DNA of 64,000 nt, taken from the NCBI RefSeq assembly GCF_900078195.1, contig NZ_FJVE01000007.1, forward strand, positions 1,426,001 through 1,490,000. Direction: 5' to 3'. The stretch is from Clostridium sp. Marseille-P299. GTDB taxonomy: Bacteria > Bacillota > Clostridia > Lachnospirales > Lachnospiraceae. Positions within the stretch are counted from its first letter, which is position 1. Each line of letters begins with the position of its first letter. Position numbers and translations under genes: made by a program. A model generated the notes under the pieces. The model was not told the origin of the DNA, did no database searches, and saw only the letters and a program-made list of their open reading frames with translations. Below, in pieces: positions 34,734 through 44,437 of the stretch.

Positions 34734-36926
34734 ATGGGGATACTTATGGGCGAAAAAGGGAAGGTAAACAAAATGAGGAATCTTAAAAAACGTAATATTA
34801 AAGAAAAAAAGGTAAAACTAGCAAAGGTTAAAACCAAGAGAGTTCGTAATTTATCAAGTATACGACTAAAGTTAATTGTAGGTTTTTTAATTCCAATTTC
34901 ATTTATGGTTGGGATAGGCATTCTATCCTATTCAAAATCATCGAAAGCAATGATAAAAAGCTATGAAAATTCAACAATGTCTACGATTGATATGGCAGCT
35001 AATTATTATGATTTGATTTTAAATAGTGTTAAGTCTACCTCTTTTGAAATTGTAATGGATGAACAAATACAAAAGTATTATTCTAAGTATTATAATAATG
35101 ATACATTTCAAGAAGTAACGGTTTCTTCAAATAACAAGAAGAATATCCAAGCTACGATAATGACGAATAATTATGTTCAAGATATTGCTGTTTTCGGACA
35201 ATACGGGAACTCCCTCTATGGCAGTACAATGATACCAAATGACTTATACAGCAAATTTAATGATACAGAAGAAGCTCGTTCCATTGATGAAAAAGGAGTT
35301 CAATGGTTAGGATACCACAAATACTTAGATGAGAATTCAAAAACGAGTCCCAAAAAATATGGATTAACCGTTGCAAGACAGCTTTTATCTACAGGATATA
35401 AGAAGGTTGGATATGTTTATGTAGATGTTAAATTAAGTGCTCTTGAGAACGTATTAAAAGATATTGATGTGGGAGAACATAGTATTTTAGCGCTTATAAC
35501 ACCGGATGGTCGCGAAATATCTTATGTTAGAAATGAAGAAAATGACACGACTAGTGAAACAACTAGCATAGAAACTATAAGAAAAGAAAGGGATACTCCA
35601 TATATCACCGAACAAGAATTTTATAAAAATGCAATCGATAGTAACGAGGAATCCAATGCTGTTTATGTTGATTATGAAGGTAAACCATATCGTTTTATAT
35701 ATAAGAAATTAAATGAGGAAGGCTTTATGACTTGTGCCTTAGTTCCTCAAAGCGTTATAGTAAAAGAAGCCACAAGCCTTGCAATGATGACATTTTTTAT
35801 TGTTGGATTTTCAGTAATCGTAGTACTTATTATAGCTATAGTTTTATCCTCCTCCATAGGTTCAACCATACAGCGATTTATGAGTGGAATCGGAAAAGTG
35901 TCTGAGGGTGATTTAACAATTGAAATAAAAACAAAGCGTAAAGATGAATTAGGTGCTCTTGGTGGCGGTATTATGAGCATGTTATCAAGCGTAAAAGAAA
36001 TATTAAAGAAGTCAATGCATGTTACATATGAAGTGAATAGCTCTTCTGAAAAAGTAGCTAAAAACTCACAACTGCTTCTAACTGCAACCAAAGGTATTAC
36101 CCAGTCAATTAGCGAAATTGAACAAGGAATTATGCAGCAAGCACAAGATTCTGAAAAATGTTTATTGCAAATGGATCAGTTATCAGAAAAAATTAACATC
36201 GTTTCTGAGAACTCGAATAATATCGCATCCATTGCTGAGGGAACACAAAAAATAGTAAAACAAGGAATTAACACAATCGATGACTTAGATGTTAAATCAA
36301 AAGACACAACGGATATTACCCGTATCATTATTAAAAATATCGAGCAATTAGAAATTTCCTCGAATTCTATTGATAAAATAGTGGGTGGAATTAATGATAT
36401 TGCAGATCAAACAAACTTGCTATCCTTAAATGCTTCCATCGAAGCGGCTAGAGCAGGGGATTCTGGAAGAGGATTTGCAGTAGTTGCAGATGAAATTCGT
36501 AAATTAGCGGAGCAATCAGTAACTTTTGTCAATGAGATAAAAATTATTGTGGACAATATTAAAAATCAAACGAAGGAAACTGTAATTACCACAAAAAGAG
36601 CAGAAGATATTGTATTATCTCAGGGAGAATCCTTACGTAAGACGGTTGATATATTTAATAGCATTGAGCAACATGTTACTACACTAACAAGTAACTTAGA
36701 ACAAATAACGGATGGTGTGAAAAATATTGAACGTACAAAACAAGATACATTAATTGCAATTGAAAGCATTTCCGCGGTATCAGAAGAAACGGCAGCAGCA
36801 ACCGAAGAAGTGAATGAGGCGGCAAATAAGCAATTAGGAGCTGCCATCAGCCTTAGCAAAGAAGCGGAAGAATTAACGAAGCAATCCCATGAATTAGCAG
36901 AGGCAATTAGTGTCTTTAAAATCTAG
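34734..36926 (+). CDS. methyl-accepting chemotaxis protein
   Basis: About 730 residues. A long basic N-terminus is followed by membrane helix 1 (about 47-66), an extracellular sensor of about 270 residues of dCache-like pattern, membrane helix 2 (about 344-367), HAMP (about 370-420) and the cytoplasmic signalling coiled coil. The highly conserved hairpin [21 protein letters not shown]...[16 protein letters not shown] is intact. It senses an outside ligand and controls CheA. The start is ambiguous: ATG 34734, 34746 (GGGGAT site) or 34773 (GGGAAGG, 8 bases) are all in frame; the last avoids an odd leader. Single gene with terminator. Confidence 0.92.
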   Translation: MGILMGEKGKVNKMRNLKKRNIKEKKVKLAKVKTKRVRNLSSIRLKLIVGFLIPISFMVGIGILSYSKSSKAMIKSYENSTMSTIDMAANYYDLILNSVKSTSFEIVMDEQIQKYYSKYYNNDTFQEVTVSSNNKKNIQATIMTNNYVQDIAVFGQYGNSLYGSTMIPNDLYSKFNDTEEARSIDEKGVQWLGYHKYLDENSKTSPKKYGLTVARQLLSTGYKKVGYVYVDVKLSALENVLKDIDVGEHSILALITPDGREISYVRNEENDTTSETTSIETIRKERDTPYITEQEFYKNAIDSNEESNAVYVDYEGKPYRFIYKKLNEEGFMTCALVPQSVIVKEATSLAMMTFFIVGFSVIVVLIIAIVLSSSIGSTIQRFMSGIGKVSEGDLTIEIKTKRKDELGALGGGIMSMLSSVKEILKKSMHVTYEVNSSSEKVAKNSQLLLTATKGITQSISEIEQGIMQQAQDSEKCLLQMDQLSEKINIVSENSNNIASIAEGTQKIVKQGINTIDDLDVKSKDTTDITRIIIKNIEQLEISSNSIDKIVGGINDIADQTNLLSLNASIEAARAGDSGRGFAVVADEIRKLAEQSVTFVNEIKIIVDNIKNQTKETVITTKRAEDIVLSQGESLRKTVDIFNSIEQHVTTLTSNLEQITDGVKNIERTKQDTLIAIESISAVSEETAAATEEVNEAANKQLGAAISLSKEAEELTKQSHELAEAISVFKI

Positions 36927-36999
36927 ATTTAGATTCTTTTATAATTGGAATGTAATATTAAATTTACAAAAGTAATGAATGATTGGTGGTTTACATAAT

Positions 37000-37055
37000 A
37001 GAAAGGCTTTGTTAACAAACAGGTTAAAGTGTTTGTGTAACAAAGCCTTTTCTAA
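37000..37055. terminator. bidirectional terminator between chemoreceptor gene and aroE
   Basis: AGAAAGGCTTTGTT (37000-37013) pairs with AACAAAGCCTTTTCT, with ACAAACA/TTTGTG continuing the stem. A and T runs serve both directions. Confidence 0.83.
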
Positions 37056-37129
37056 TGTTTCATATATTTACTTTCTGTTTATGGCAATGATTAAATCCGC
37101 AAATTAGTTTTGGAATGCATAAGCGGGCA

Positions 37130-37900
37130 TTATTTATTCTTCATCATTTCTAAAATATCTAAATAAATCGGTTCAATGACAGAATCATCAATTTTCTTAT
37201 CTAAGAAATATTCAACCGCATATTTGGCCTGAGCAACTAACATTTCTAAACCATTTACTGCTTTAATGGAACGATTTATCGCTTGTTCCATGAAACGAGT
37301 CGTTAATGGGTTATATATCAAATCAAGAACAGCACTTAAATTTTTATATGGTGTTAGATCAATCGGAGAAGCATCCACATTTGGATACATACCAATTGGA
37401 CTTGTATTCACAATAACATCTGCATCAAAATGTAATCTCGCAGCTTCTTCATAAGTTAATACATTCGGTTCGCTTTTATATTTAACAACATATACTTCTT
37501 TCGCTTTTAAGAAATCTAAGACAGCAAAAACTGCTTTAGCAGCACCACCATTTCCTAGGACTAAAACTTTCTTACCTTCTATCTCAACATTGTTGTGTTG
37601 AATCATATATAAAAATCCAAAGAAATCTGTGTTATATCCATATAATTTACCAGATTTATTAACAATCGTATTCACTGCGCCAATGGACTTTGCTCTTTCA
37701 TCCATAGCATACAAATAAGGGATAACATCACATTTATATGGGATTGTCACATTAATAGCTTTGAAATCTTTTTTCTCCATAAATTCAATGAACTCATCAT
37801 GATTTAAAGGAGTAATTTCATATGTATAGTCTGCAAGCTTTTCATGTATAGGTTTTGAAAAGCTATGTGATAATTTTTCACCAATTAATCCGTATTCCAT
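37130..37900 (-). CDS. aroE: shikimate dehydrogenase
   Basis: NADPH-dependent reduction of 3-dehydroshikimate, fourth shikimate step. About 256 residues, slightly short for the family. Substrate site SHSFSKPIHEKL and NVTIPYKCDV with catalytic Lys, GAVNTIV, YNTDFFGF, the nucleotide loop LGNGGAAKAV and NTSPIGMYP. GGAGG lies 5 bases before the ATG at 37900. It stands alone on the minus strand, 11 kb from aroK-aroQ and 23 kb from aroF-tyrA-aroA. Confidence 0.94.
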   Translation of the reverse strand: MEYGLIGEKLSHSFSKPIHEKLADYTYEITPLNHDEFIEFMEKKDFKAINVTIPYKCDVIPYLYAMDERAKSIGAVNTIVNKSGKLYGYNTDFFGFLYMIQHNNVEIEGKKVLVLGNGGAAKAVFAVLDFLKAKEVYVVKYKSEPNVLTYEEAARLHFDADVIVNTSPIGMYPNVDASPIDLTPYKNLSAVLDLIYNPLTTRFMEQAINRSIKAVNGLEMLVAQAKYAVEYFLDKKIDDSVIEPIYLDILEMMKNK

Positions 37901-38097
37901 AATAACCTCCAAGATGCCGTTAGGCAGTTTAATTCTAAAGCTGAAATTTATTAAACAATATCTTACTACAATAAGAGAAATTAATCAAATATCAGCTTGT
38001 CTAAAATTTAATTATTTCTATATCATAATTTAGCCACTCATTCATATATTGTAAAAAACAGACAACCTGATTGAAAATAAAAGAATCGATTTCAATT
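37901..38097. other. aroE / spoIIIAA divergent intergenic region
   Basis: AT-rich region that must hold the aroE promoter and the mother-cell promoter of the spoIIIA operon. I could not place a convincing sigma-E site by eye. A 21-bp tandem repeat follows and is listed separately. Confidence 0.4.
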
Positions 38098-38202
38098 AGA
38101 GAATTATCAAAGTAAATTAGATGAATATCAAATTTACTTAGATGAATATCAAATTTACTTAGATGATTATCAAATTCAATTAGATATTTATCAAAGTCAA
38201 AA
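38098..38202. repeat. five 21-bp tandem repeats upstream of spoIIIAA
   Basis: Units at 38098, 38119, 38140, 38161 and 38182. Units 2 and 3 are identical (AGATGAATATCAAATTTACTT); the others keep AGA and TATCAAA with a few changes. The array ends 48 bp before spoIIIAA. Confidence 0.85.
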
Positions 38203-38249
38203 TTTAAATGCTTATTAATAAAAAGCTATGGCAGTGGTTGGAGGTTAGT

Positions 38250-39212
38250 ATGAGTAAAAAGGATGATTTACTTAAGATATTTTCGTTAAGATTGCGAACC
38301 GTCTTAGCACAGACACCTCTTGATTATGAACAAATACAAGAAATAAGATTACGAGTCGATGCCCCTTTGATGCTACGTTATAAAAACAAAGAGTATTTTA
38401 TAAATAATCAATCAAGGCTTACCAATAATAGCGAAGACTCTTTTCTTATTACAAAGGCAGAAATAAAAGAAACTATGGAGTATATTAGCAATTATTCACT
38501 GTACGCATTTGAAGAAGAAGTAAAGCAAGGATTTATAACAATTGTAGGAGGGCATCGAATCGGTATTGCCGGGAAAGTAATTATTGAAGAGGGCAAGATA
38601 AAAAGTATGAAATACATATCGTTTATCAATGTGCGGTTATCTCACCAAGTAAAAGGATGTGCAAATGTTGTCCTACCTTACATATTAAAAGGAAATAGCA
38701 TTTTCCATACCTTAATTATTTCACCTCCAGGGTGTGGGAAGACAACCTTATTACGTGATATGATTCGTCAACTTTCCGATGGTTTTCATATCAATGGAAA
38801 TCGAATGTTGGGGCTTCAAATTGGTGTTGTTGATGAACGTTCCGAAATTGCTGCATGTTATATGGGAATGCCACAAAATGAACTTGGAATTAGAACCGAT
38901 GTATTAGATTGCTGTCCCAAAGCAGTAGGTATGATGCTACTTATCCGTTCTATGGCACCTCAAATTATAGCAGTGGATGAAATTGGTGTAGGAGAAGATA
39001 TTAGTTCCATTCATTATGCAATGGGGTGCGGTTGTAAAATGATTGCAACGGTTCATGGCGGTTCCATTGACGAAGTGAGAGAAAAACCTTTGCTAGGAGA
39101 TTTAATACAGAAGCATATGTTTGAGAGATATATTATTTTAAGCAATCAAAAAGAAGTTGGAAGAGTTGAGGAAATTTACGATGAATTTGGAACTAGACTT
39201 TATTTAGCATAG
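38250..39212 (+). CDS. spoIIIAA: stage III sporulation protein AA (ATPase)
   Basis: About 320 residues, secretion-type ATPase made in the mother cell; it powers or assembles the SpoIIIA-SpoIIQ channel between mother cell and forespore. Walker A SPPGCGKTTLLRD (about 167), Walker B IIAVDEIG, and GHRIGIAGKVI in the N-terminal domain. GGAGG lies 5 bases before ATG 38250; the in-frame ATG at 38208 is within the repeat-flanked leader and lacks a site. First gene of a complete eight-gene operon. Confidence 0.95.
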   Translation: MSKKDDLLKIFSLRLRTVLAQTPLDYEQIQEIRLRVDAPLMLRYKNKEYFINNQSRLTNNSEDSFLITKAEIKETMEYISNYSLYAFEEEVKQGFITIVGGHRIGIAGKVIIEEGKIKSMKYISFINVRLSHQVKGCANVVLPYILKGNSIFHTLIISPPGCGKTTLLRDMIRQLSDGFHINGNRMLGLQIGVVDERSEIAACYMGMPQNELGIRTDVLDCCPKAVGMMLLIRSMAPQIIAVDEIGVGEDISSIHYAMGCGCKMIATVHGGSIDEVREKPLLGDLIQKHMFERYIILSNQKEVGRVEEIYDEFGTRLYLA

Positions 39213-39238
39213 AAACTTATAGAAAGGAGAATTTGAAA

Positions 39239-39763
39239 ATGATTGCACTTAAAATAGTCGGGTGTATTTTAATTATAAGCTCTTGCGCTGGAACAGGATT
39301 TTTGTTAGCAAGCGAATTACAACGCCGTCTAGAAGATTTAAAGGCTGCAAAATCCATGGCAATATTATTAAGAGGTGACATTCGGTATGCACAAACAGCA
39401 TTACCAGAGGCACTTGATAATGCAGCAAGACGTCATGAGGGAAGATTGGCACCTTTTCTTAAACGAGTATCTGGTGAGTTAAAGCAATATTCTGGAACAA
39501 GTTTAAAAGAAATATGGAGAAAGGCAGTGAAAGAAGAATTATCACATACCGCCCTCTCAAAAAAGGATAAAGAATGTTTAGTGCAATTAGGAGATCATTT
39601 AGGGTATCTCGATAAAGATATGCAAATGAATACGATTGATTGGTATATCACACAATTGGACGAAATCATGAAAGATATTACGGCAGAATCGAAACAAAAA
39701 ATGCGATTATACCAAAGTCTAGGCGTTTTGTTTGGATTGTTTGTCATTATATTAATACTTTAG
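39239..39763 (+). CDS. spoIIIAB: stage III sporulation protein AB
   Basis: About 174 residues. One N-terminal membrane helix (LKIVGCILIISSCAGTGFLLA), a helical body and a second hydrophobic segment at the C-terminus, resembling GspF-type parts of secretion systems. AAAGGAG lies 9 bases before ATG 39239. The genes on either side are spoIIIAA and spoIIIAC, the expected order. Confidence 0.92.
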   Translation: MIALKIVGCILIISSCAGTGFLLASELQRRLEDLKAAKSMAILLRGDIRYAQTALPEALDNAARRHEGRLAPFLKRVSGELKQYSGTSLKEIWRKAVKEELSHTALSKKDKECLVQLGDHLGYLDKDMQMNTIDWYITQLDEIMKDITAESKQKMRLYQSLGVLFGLFVIILIL

Positions 39764-39775
39764 TGGGAGGAACAC

Positions 39776-39970
39776 ATGACTATAAATCTAATATTCAAAA
39801 TAGCTGCGGTTGGTATTTTAATATCGGTCCTTAATCAAATTTTAAAACAAACAGGAAGGGATGATCAAGCCTTTTTGGCAAGTTTAGCTGGCTTGATTTT
39901 GGTATTGTTTTGGGTTGTACCATATATAGCAGAATTGTTTGGTTATATACAACAGCTATTCTCGTTATAA
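39776..39970 (+). CDS. spoIIIAC: stage III sporulation protein AC
   Basis: 64 residues, two membrane helices (about 7-25 and 33-55), with RDDQAFLASLAGLILVLFW between them. This is the small conserved SpoIIIAC subunit of the mother-cell channel. GGGAGG lies 6 bases before ATG 39776. Confidence 0.93.
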   Translation: MTINLIFKIAAVGILISVLNQILKQTGRDDQAFLASLAGLILVLFWVVPYIAELFGYIQQLFSL

Positions 39971-40071
39971 AATGTAACGAAAACATGATTGGATAGCTGG
40001 AATTCGTTAGAGAAAGAATGGAACAAGCTTACATATATAAACTTAAACTAATAAAGGAGAGTGTATAAATA

Positions 40072-40455
40072 ATGATTAAGATAGCCCTAATCGGTATTGT
40101 CTCCGTATTAGCAGCAATACAATTTAAAAGTGGAAAGTCGGAATATGGTATTTTAATTAGTCTTACAGGATGTGTCTTAATTTTTTATTTTAGCGCAGGA
40201 AAGTTATCTACTATAGTGGATTCCATTAATCAGATTCGAGGATATTTATCTGTTAATTCAGAGTATTTATCAATTTTATTAAAAATAATTGGAATCACAT
40301 ATATCGCAGAATTTTCATCAAATCTTTGTAAAGATGCTGGTTACGCTGCGATTGGTAATCAAATAGAACTTGCAGGGAAACTTAGTATTATGGCACTTAG
40401 TATGCCAATACTTTTAGCGTTACTTGATACCATTGATCGTTTTTTAACAGCGTAG
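40072..40455 (+). CDS. spoIIIAD: stage III sporulation protein AD
   Basis: 127 residues, four hydrophobic segments, AGKLSTIVDSINQIRGYL and KIIGITYIAEFSSNLCKDAGYAAIG-type sequence (quoted in part) that is the SpoIIIAD hallmark. It starts 101 bp after spoIIIAC, a wider gap than usual, with its own AAAGGAG site. Confidence 0.92.
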   Translation: MIKIALIGIVSVLAAIQFKSGKSEYGILISLTGCVLIFYFSAGKLSTIVDSINQIRGYLSVNSEYLSILLKIIGITYIAEFSSNLCKDAGYAAIGNQIELAGKLSIMALSMPILLALLDTIDRFLTA

Positions 40456-40502
40456 AGAAAGATTATAAAAGCGGAATATTTAAACATTTCATACAAACGT
40501 CG

Positions 40503-41678
40503 ATGGTTAGAAGGGTGTGTAAAAAAACAGTGAGAAAAAGAAGATTTCTAAAAAGATGCATACAATTGATTCTCTTTATTTATCTTAGCTTATTTTTAAC
40601 AGAAGTCAAAACAGTTGCTGCAAATGAATTAGCGCCAGAAGATTTGGACTATACAGAAATACAATCCGTGCTAGATGATGTTTTATCAGATGATGAAAGC
40701 ATGAACTTTGGAACCTATGTAAGTGAACTTGTAAGCGGTAAAGAATCAATTTCTTTTGGTGGGATTTTAGGAAAGATAAAGCAAGTAATTACATCCGAAA
40801 TCCTTGGTAACTTTAGAAGTTTAACTAAGTTGATTACAATAGCAGTGATAGCAGCAATATTTACTAATTTTTCACATACCTTTCAAAATTCACAAGTAGC
40901 AGAAACGGGATTTTATGTTACATATCTTTTGATGTTTGGAATACTTGCTGCGACGTTTATGACAGCTACTTCCCTTGCAGCAAATACATTGGACAAGATA
41001 TTAGATTTTATGAAAGCATTGGTACCCGCCTATTGTATGTCAGTTGCCTTTTGTACTGGTGCAAGTACCTCTACACTTGTATACCAAGGGATTTTAGTTT
41101 TAATAACCTTAGTTGATATTATTTTAATTAAAATAATTATACCATTGATTAATTTATATATGATGGCAATACTTGCAAACAATTTATCCAAAGAGGATTT
41201 GCTATCAAAATTGGCTGACTTATTATCTACCGCAATTCGCTGGGTTTTAAAAACCTTGCTTGCAGTTGTAATTGGGATTGGAACGATTCAATCTTTGTTA
41301 GCACCTGCAATTGATCAGATGAAACGATCAGCAGTGATTAAAGCAACAGGTAGTATACCAGCGATTGGTGGATTATTGTCAGGGGTCACAGAAACAGTCC
41401 TTGGCGCTGGAGTTTTATTAAAAAACTCAATTGGAGTAGCAGGCATGGTAGCAGTTATTATTATTTGCGCAATTCCTTTAATAAAGCTGGTTATCTATGT
41501 TTTTATCTATAAGCTTGCAAGTGCAGTGATACAACCAATTTCAGACAAGCGTATCTTAAACTGTGTTAGTGCCTCTGCGGAAGCTACTTCATTATTGCTG
41601 CAAACGGTCTTTGTTGGCGCTGTATTGTTTGAAATAGTAATTACAATAATAGCGATTTCAACAAGGGGGATTGTATAA
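40503..41678 (+). CDS. spoIIIAE: stage III sporulation protein AE
   Basis: 391 residues, polytopic membrane protein with an N-terminal signal-like helix (about 18-34), then about eight hydrophobic segments; GSIPAIGGLLSGVTETVLG and PISDKRILNCVSASAEATSLLL are typical. It is the large channel component. The start is uncertain: ATG 40503 has no good ribosome site, while in-frame GTG codons at 40515 and 40530 follow AGAAGGG. Confidence 0.92.
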   Translation: MVRRVCKKTVRKRRFLKRCIQLILFIYLSLFLTEVKTVAANELAPEDLDYTEIQSVLDDVLSDDESMNFGTYVSELVSGKESISFGGILGKIKQVITSEILGNFRSLTKLITIAVIAAIFTNFSHTFQNSQVAETGFYVTYLLMFGILAATFMTATSLAANTLDKILDFMKALVPAYCMSVAFCTGASTSTLVYQGILVLITLVDIILIKIIIPLINLYMMAILANNLSKEDLLSKLADLLSTAIRWVLKTLLAVVIGIGTIQSLLAPAIDQMKRSAVIKATGSIPAIGGLLSGVTETVLGAGVLLKNSIGVAGMVAVIIICAIPLIKLVIYVFIYKLASAVIQPISDKRILNCVSASAEATSLLLQTVFVGAVLFEIVITIIAISTRGIV

Positions 41679-41690
41679 GGAGGGATAAAA

Positions 41691-42320
41691 TTGCAAAGTT
41701 TATACGTATGGATGAAAGATATTATTATTTTCATGATTTTTGTAACAATCATAATGAATTTATTAGGAAAAAGCTCATTTAAAAAGTACATTGGAATAAT
41801 AACTGGACTTATCTTAGTGTTGTATGTAATAAAACCAATTATTGCGATCGCTGGGGATAGTGATTTTTTTAATTTTGCCTTTGGGTCATATAATTATAAG
41901 ATTCAGTCGGAAGATATGACGAATAAAATTTTAGAAATGGAAGAAAGTAGTAATGATGCAATCGCATCAGAGTATAAAAATATGTTAATGGAGCAGACAA
42001 ATAAATTGCTTAAAAATAAAGGATTATATGTAACGAGTTTAAATATTGAAATTGATGATGATATACAAAGTGAAACATATGGCACGATTATAAGAATGAA
42101 TGTAGAGGCTTCTTACTATAAAAATGAAAATGAGGAAGTAGCAATAAATCCTATTACGATTGATCGTATTAAAATAGGAGAGGAAAAGGAGAAAAAAGAG
42201 GAAAAAGAAGTGAAAATATATTCACCGATGGAAATAAATATAAAAAATGTATTAGCTGACTTCTATAATATAGATTCGTCTAATATAAATATTAGTATAC
42301 GGGAGGACCACAATGGATAA
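41691..42320 (+). CDS. spoIIIAF: stage III sporulation protein AF
   Basis: 209 residues with two N-terminal membrane helices (about 9-26 and 36-52) and a soluble alpha/beta domain resembling ring-forming secretion proteins. The start codon is TTG 41691, 5-6 bases after the strong AAGGAGGG. It overlaps spoIIIAG by 8 bp. Confidence 0.9.
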   Translation: MQSLYVWMKDIIIFMIFVTIIMNLLGKSSFKKYIGIITGLILVLYVIKPIIAIAGDSDFFNFAFGSYNYKIQSEDMTNKILEMEESSNDAIASEYKNMLMEQTNKLLKNKGLYVTSLNIEIDDDIQSETYGTIIRMNVEASYYKNENEEVAINPITIDRIKIGEEKEKKEEKEVKIYSPMEINIKNVLADFYNIDSSNINISIREDHNG

Positions 42321-42900
42321 GAAAAAAATATCGATTAAGGAGATAGGTGTTCCTAAGCTCGTCATTTTATTCTTAGCAGGGATATGTTTAGTTGTGCTAT
42401 CCGTTCCCGACCTTTTCGGCAGCAAAAGTAAAACGGAAGATAATAAGGTAAATACGGCTATAACAAGTACACAGACACAAGAAAGTGGTACCATTGATTC
42501 AGTAGTTGCAGAATTTGAATCTAGGTTAAAGAAGACACTTAAGAAAGTGGAAGGTGTTGGAGACGTAGAAGTTATGATTACATTAAAAAGTTCTAAGGAA
42601 CAAGTCGTTTTAAAAGACAGTCCATATGAACAAGAGAATCTAAATGAAACGGATGAGGCAGGCGGGAGTAGAATTAGTTCAAGTCTTAAAAACGATGAGG
42701 AGACAGTGTTAATAACAAACGGAAACGGGCAAGCAAATCCTTACGTAACAAAAGAGCTAGAAGCCTTGATCGAAGGTGTTGTAGTTGTAGCAGAAGGCGG
42801 TGGTAACAGCAAATTGGAAGTAGACATTGTAGAAGCTGTTGAGGTACTTTTTAATGTTCCCGCGCATAAGATTAAAGTATTACCAATGAAGAGTAAGTGA
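42313..42900 (+). CDS. spoIIIAG: stage III sporulation protein AG
   Basis: 195 residues: one membrane helix (about 15-33) and an extracytoplasmic domain that in B. subtilis forms a large ring. The conserved FESRLKKTLKKVEGVGDVEVMITL segment (given in part) carries the ring-building motif. A Ser/acidic insert separates two halves, as in relatives. GGGAGG lies 6 bases upstream of ATG 42313. Confidence 0.92.
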   Translation: MDKKKISIKEIGVPKLVILFLAGICLVVLSVPDLFGSKSKTEDNKVNTAITSTQTQESGTIDSVVAEFESRLKKTLKKVEGVGDVEVMITLKSSKEQVVLKDSPYEQENLNETDEAGGSRISSSLKNDEETVLITNGNGQANPYVTKELEALIEGVVVVAEGGGNSKLEVDIVEAVEVLFNVPAHKIKVLPMKSK

Positions 42901-42958
42901 AAAACCTAGCTATTTGAATCGTTTAAAAGGAATCATTATAAAAATGGAGGTTACATAA

Positions 42959-43714
42959 ATGAAGAATATCTTTAAGAAAAATCAAGTTATCATCACTGCA
43001 CTTGCTATTATGATAGCTGTTGCGGGATATTTGAATTTTACCAAGGATAGTGCAGATAAAGGCAAAGATCAAGTTGTTAATTCTACTAACGTAAATGACG
43101 ATCTAGCATTAACAGATGAGAATGACTTATATGGAGATATCAGTGATGAAGATATTGCAGATGCTGGTCAACAACTTAATGTATCGGATGATGGTAGTTT
43201 AGTACTCAATGAGAATGCAGACGCCGAAACTGCAGATGGCTCAGTGAATAAGGACGATGTAGCAGCGACAGACGCTACCGGTGAAAACGCAGAAGTTGCA
43301 GGAGAAGATAAAGTAAGTTCTCCAGGTGAAGCTATCCTTGCAAGTACAACACTAGATAGTAGTTACTTTTCAACTGCAAGACTTAAAAGAGAGCAAGTTC
43401 GTTCAAAAAATAAAGAATTACTTTGGAGTATTATCACAAGTGCAGATGTAAACGAAGAAGATAAAAAAGCTGCTCTAGAAGATTATACTGAAATTGCAAA
43501 TATTTCTGAAAAAGAAAATGCTGCTGAAATTTTACTAGAAGCAAAAGGATTTGATGGCGTTGTTGTTAATATTGGTGAAGGCACCGTAGATGTTATCGTT
43601 AATTGTGAGAGTATTACAGACGCTCAAGTTGCACAGATTGAAGATATCGTAACTAGAAAGACTGGAGCAGATATAAAAGATATCGTTATTACTCCTGTTA
43701 TCGCTGAAGAATAG
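42959..43714 (+). CDS. spoIIIAH: stage III sporulation protein AH
   Basis: 251 residues. N-terminal membrane helix (about 10-26), a long acidic low-complexity linker (about 30-125) and a C-terminal YscJ/FliF-like domain (about 140-250) that meets SpoIIQ of the forespore in the intermembrane space. TGGAGG lies 8 bases before ATG 42959. Last gene of the operon; no clear terminator follows before asp23. Confidence 0.93.
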   Translation: MKNIFKKNQVIITALAIMIAVAGYLNFTKDSADKGKDQVVNSTNVNDDLALTDENDLYGDISDEDIADAGQQLNVSDDGSLVLNENADAETADGSVNKDDVAATDATGENAEVAGEDKVSSPGEAILASTTLDSSYFSTARLKREQVRSKNKELLWSIITSADVNEEDKKAALEDYTEIANISEKENAAEILLEAKGFDGVVVNIGEGTVDVIVNCESITDAQVAQIEDIVTRKTGADIKDIVITPVIAEE

Positions 43715-43810
43715 GGATGATAAAACTATTTAAGAGGGAATGATTCTTCTGCACAATAAATGGTGAATAAAGGAGGAAGTTTCGTCAATAATGATAGAAA
43801 AGAAAACACT

Positions 43811-43838
43811 TTGCAAATCACTATTAGTTTGCTATAAT
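43811..43838 (+). promoter_or_regulatory. sigma-A promoter of asp23-nusB
   Basis: TTGCAA (43811-43816), 16 bases, perfect TATAAT (43833-43838), about 95 bp before the chosen asp23 start. Confidence 0.6.
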
Positions 43839-43931
43839 AGAATCAAAGAATTATACAATATGATTTTAAGAAGCAAATCAATTGTTTTGATTAAACGCGC
43901 ACATGCGCATGAAATACAGGAGGTAACACCG

Positions 43932-44318
43932 ATGAATAAGGAACTTCAGAATCACTCATATACAATGGAGACTTCTGGTAAGATCGGAGAAGTTAAGATA
44001 GCAGATGACGTTGTTGCAACAATCGCAGGTCTTGCTGCCACAGAAGTAGAGGGAGTTGCTGCTATGTCAGGAAATCTAACGAATGAAATCGTTGGTAAGC
44101 TTGGCATGAAAAATCTTTCTAAGGGAGTAAAGATTGAAGTAATTGATAAAGCTGTGACTGCGGAATTATCAATAACAATGAAGTATGGATATAGTATTCC
44201 TAAGACTTCAAAGTCTGTACAAGACAAAGTTAAGACAGCAATTGAGAATATGACTGGACTTACCGTTTCAGAAGTTAATATTCGAATTGTTGGTGTAGAC
44301 ATAGAGAATACTAAGTAG
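43932..44318 (+). CDS. Asp23/Gls24 family envelope stress protein
   Basis: 128 residues. Conserved GKIGEVKIADDVVATIAGLAATEVEGVA (given in part) and VKTAIENMTGLTVSEVNIRIVGV define the DUF322/Asp23 family, usually anchored near the membrane by AmaP-type partners. AGGAGG lies 8 bases before ATG 43932. The same frame is open back to ATG 43791, which has GGAGGAAG 11-13 bases upstream, but that extension overlaps a good promoter and is not conserved-looking. It heads the housekeeping run with nusB, as in many Clostridia. Confidence 0.88.
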   Translation: MNKELQNHSYTMETSGKIGEVKIADDVVATIAGLAATEVEGVAAMSGNLTNEIVGKLGMKNLSKGVKIEVIDKAVTAELSITMKYGYSIPKTSKSVQDKVKTAIENMTGLTVSEVNIRIVGVDIENTK

Positions 44319-44340
44319 AAATTTTAGGGGTGGGGTAAGG

Positions 44341-44376
44341 GATTCTAACACGTGATTTGTGTTAGAATCTTTATTA
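44341..44376 (+). terminator. terminator-like hairpin between asp23 and nusB
   Basis: GATTCTAACAC (44341-44351) pairs perfectly with GTGTTAGAATC (44359-44369), then TTTATTA. The short T-tail suggests partial termination only. Confidence 0.6.
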
Positions 44377-44437
44377 CCTCAGCCTTTATTAATGAGTGTT
44401 ACGTTATTACGATAGGGATAATCTTAGGAGGATTTAG

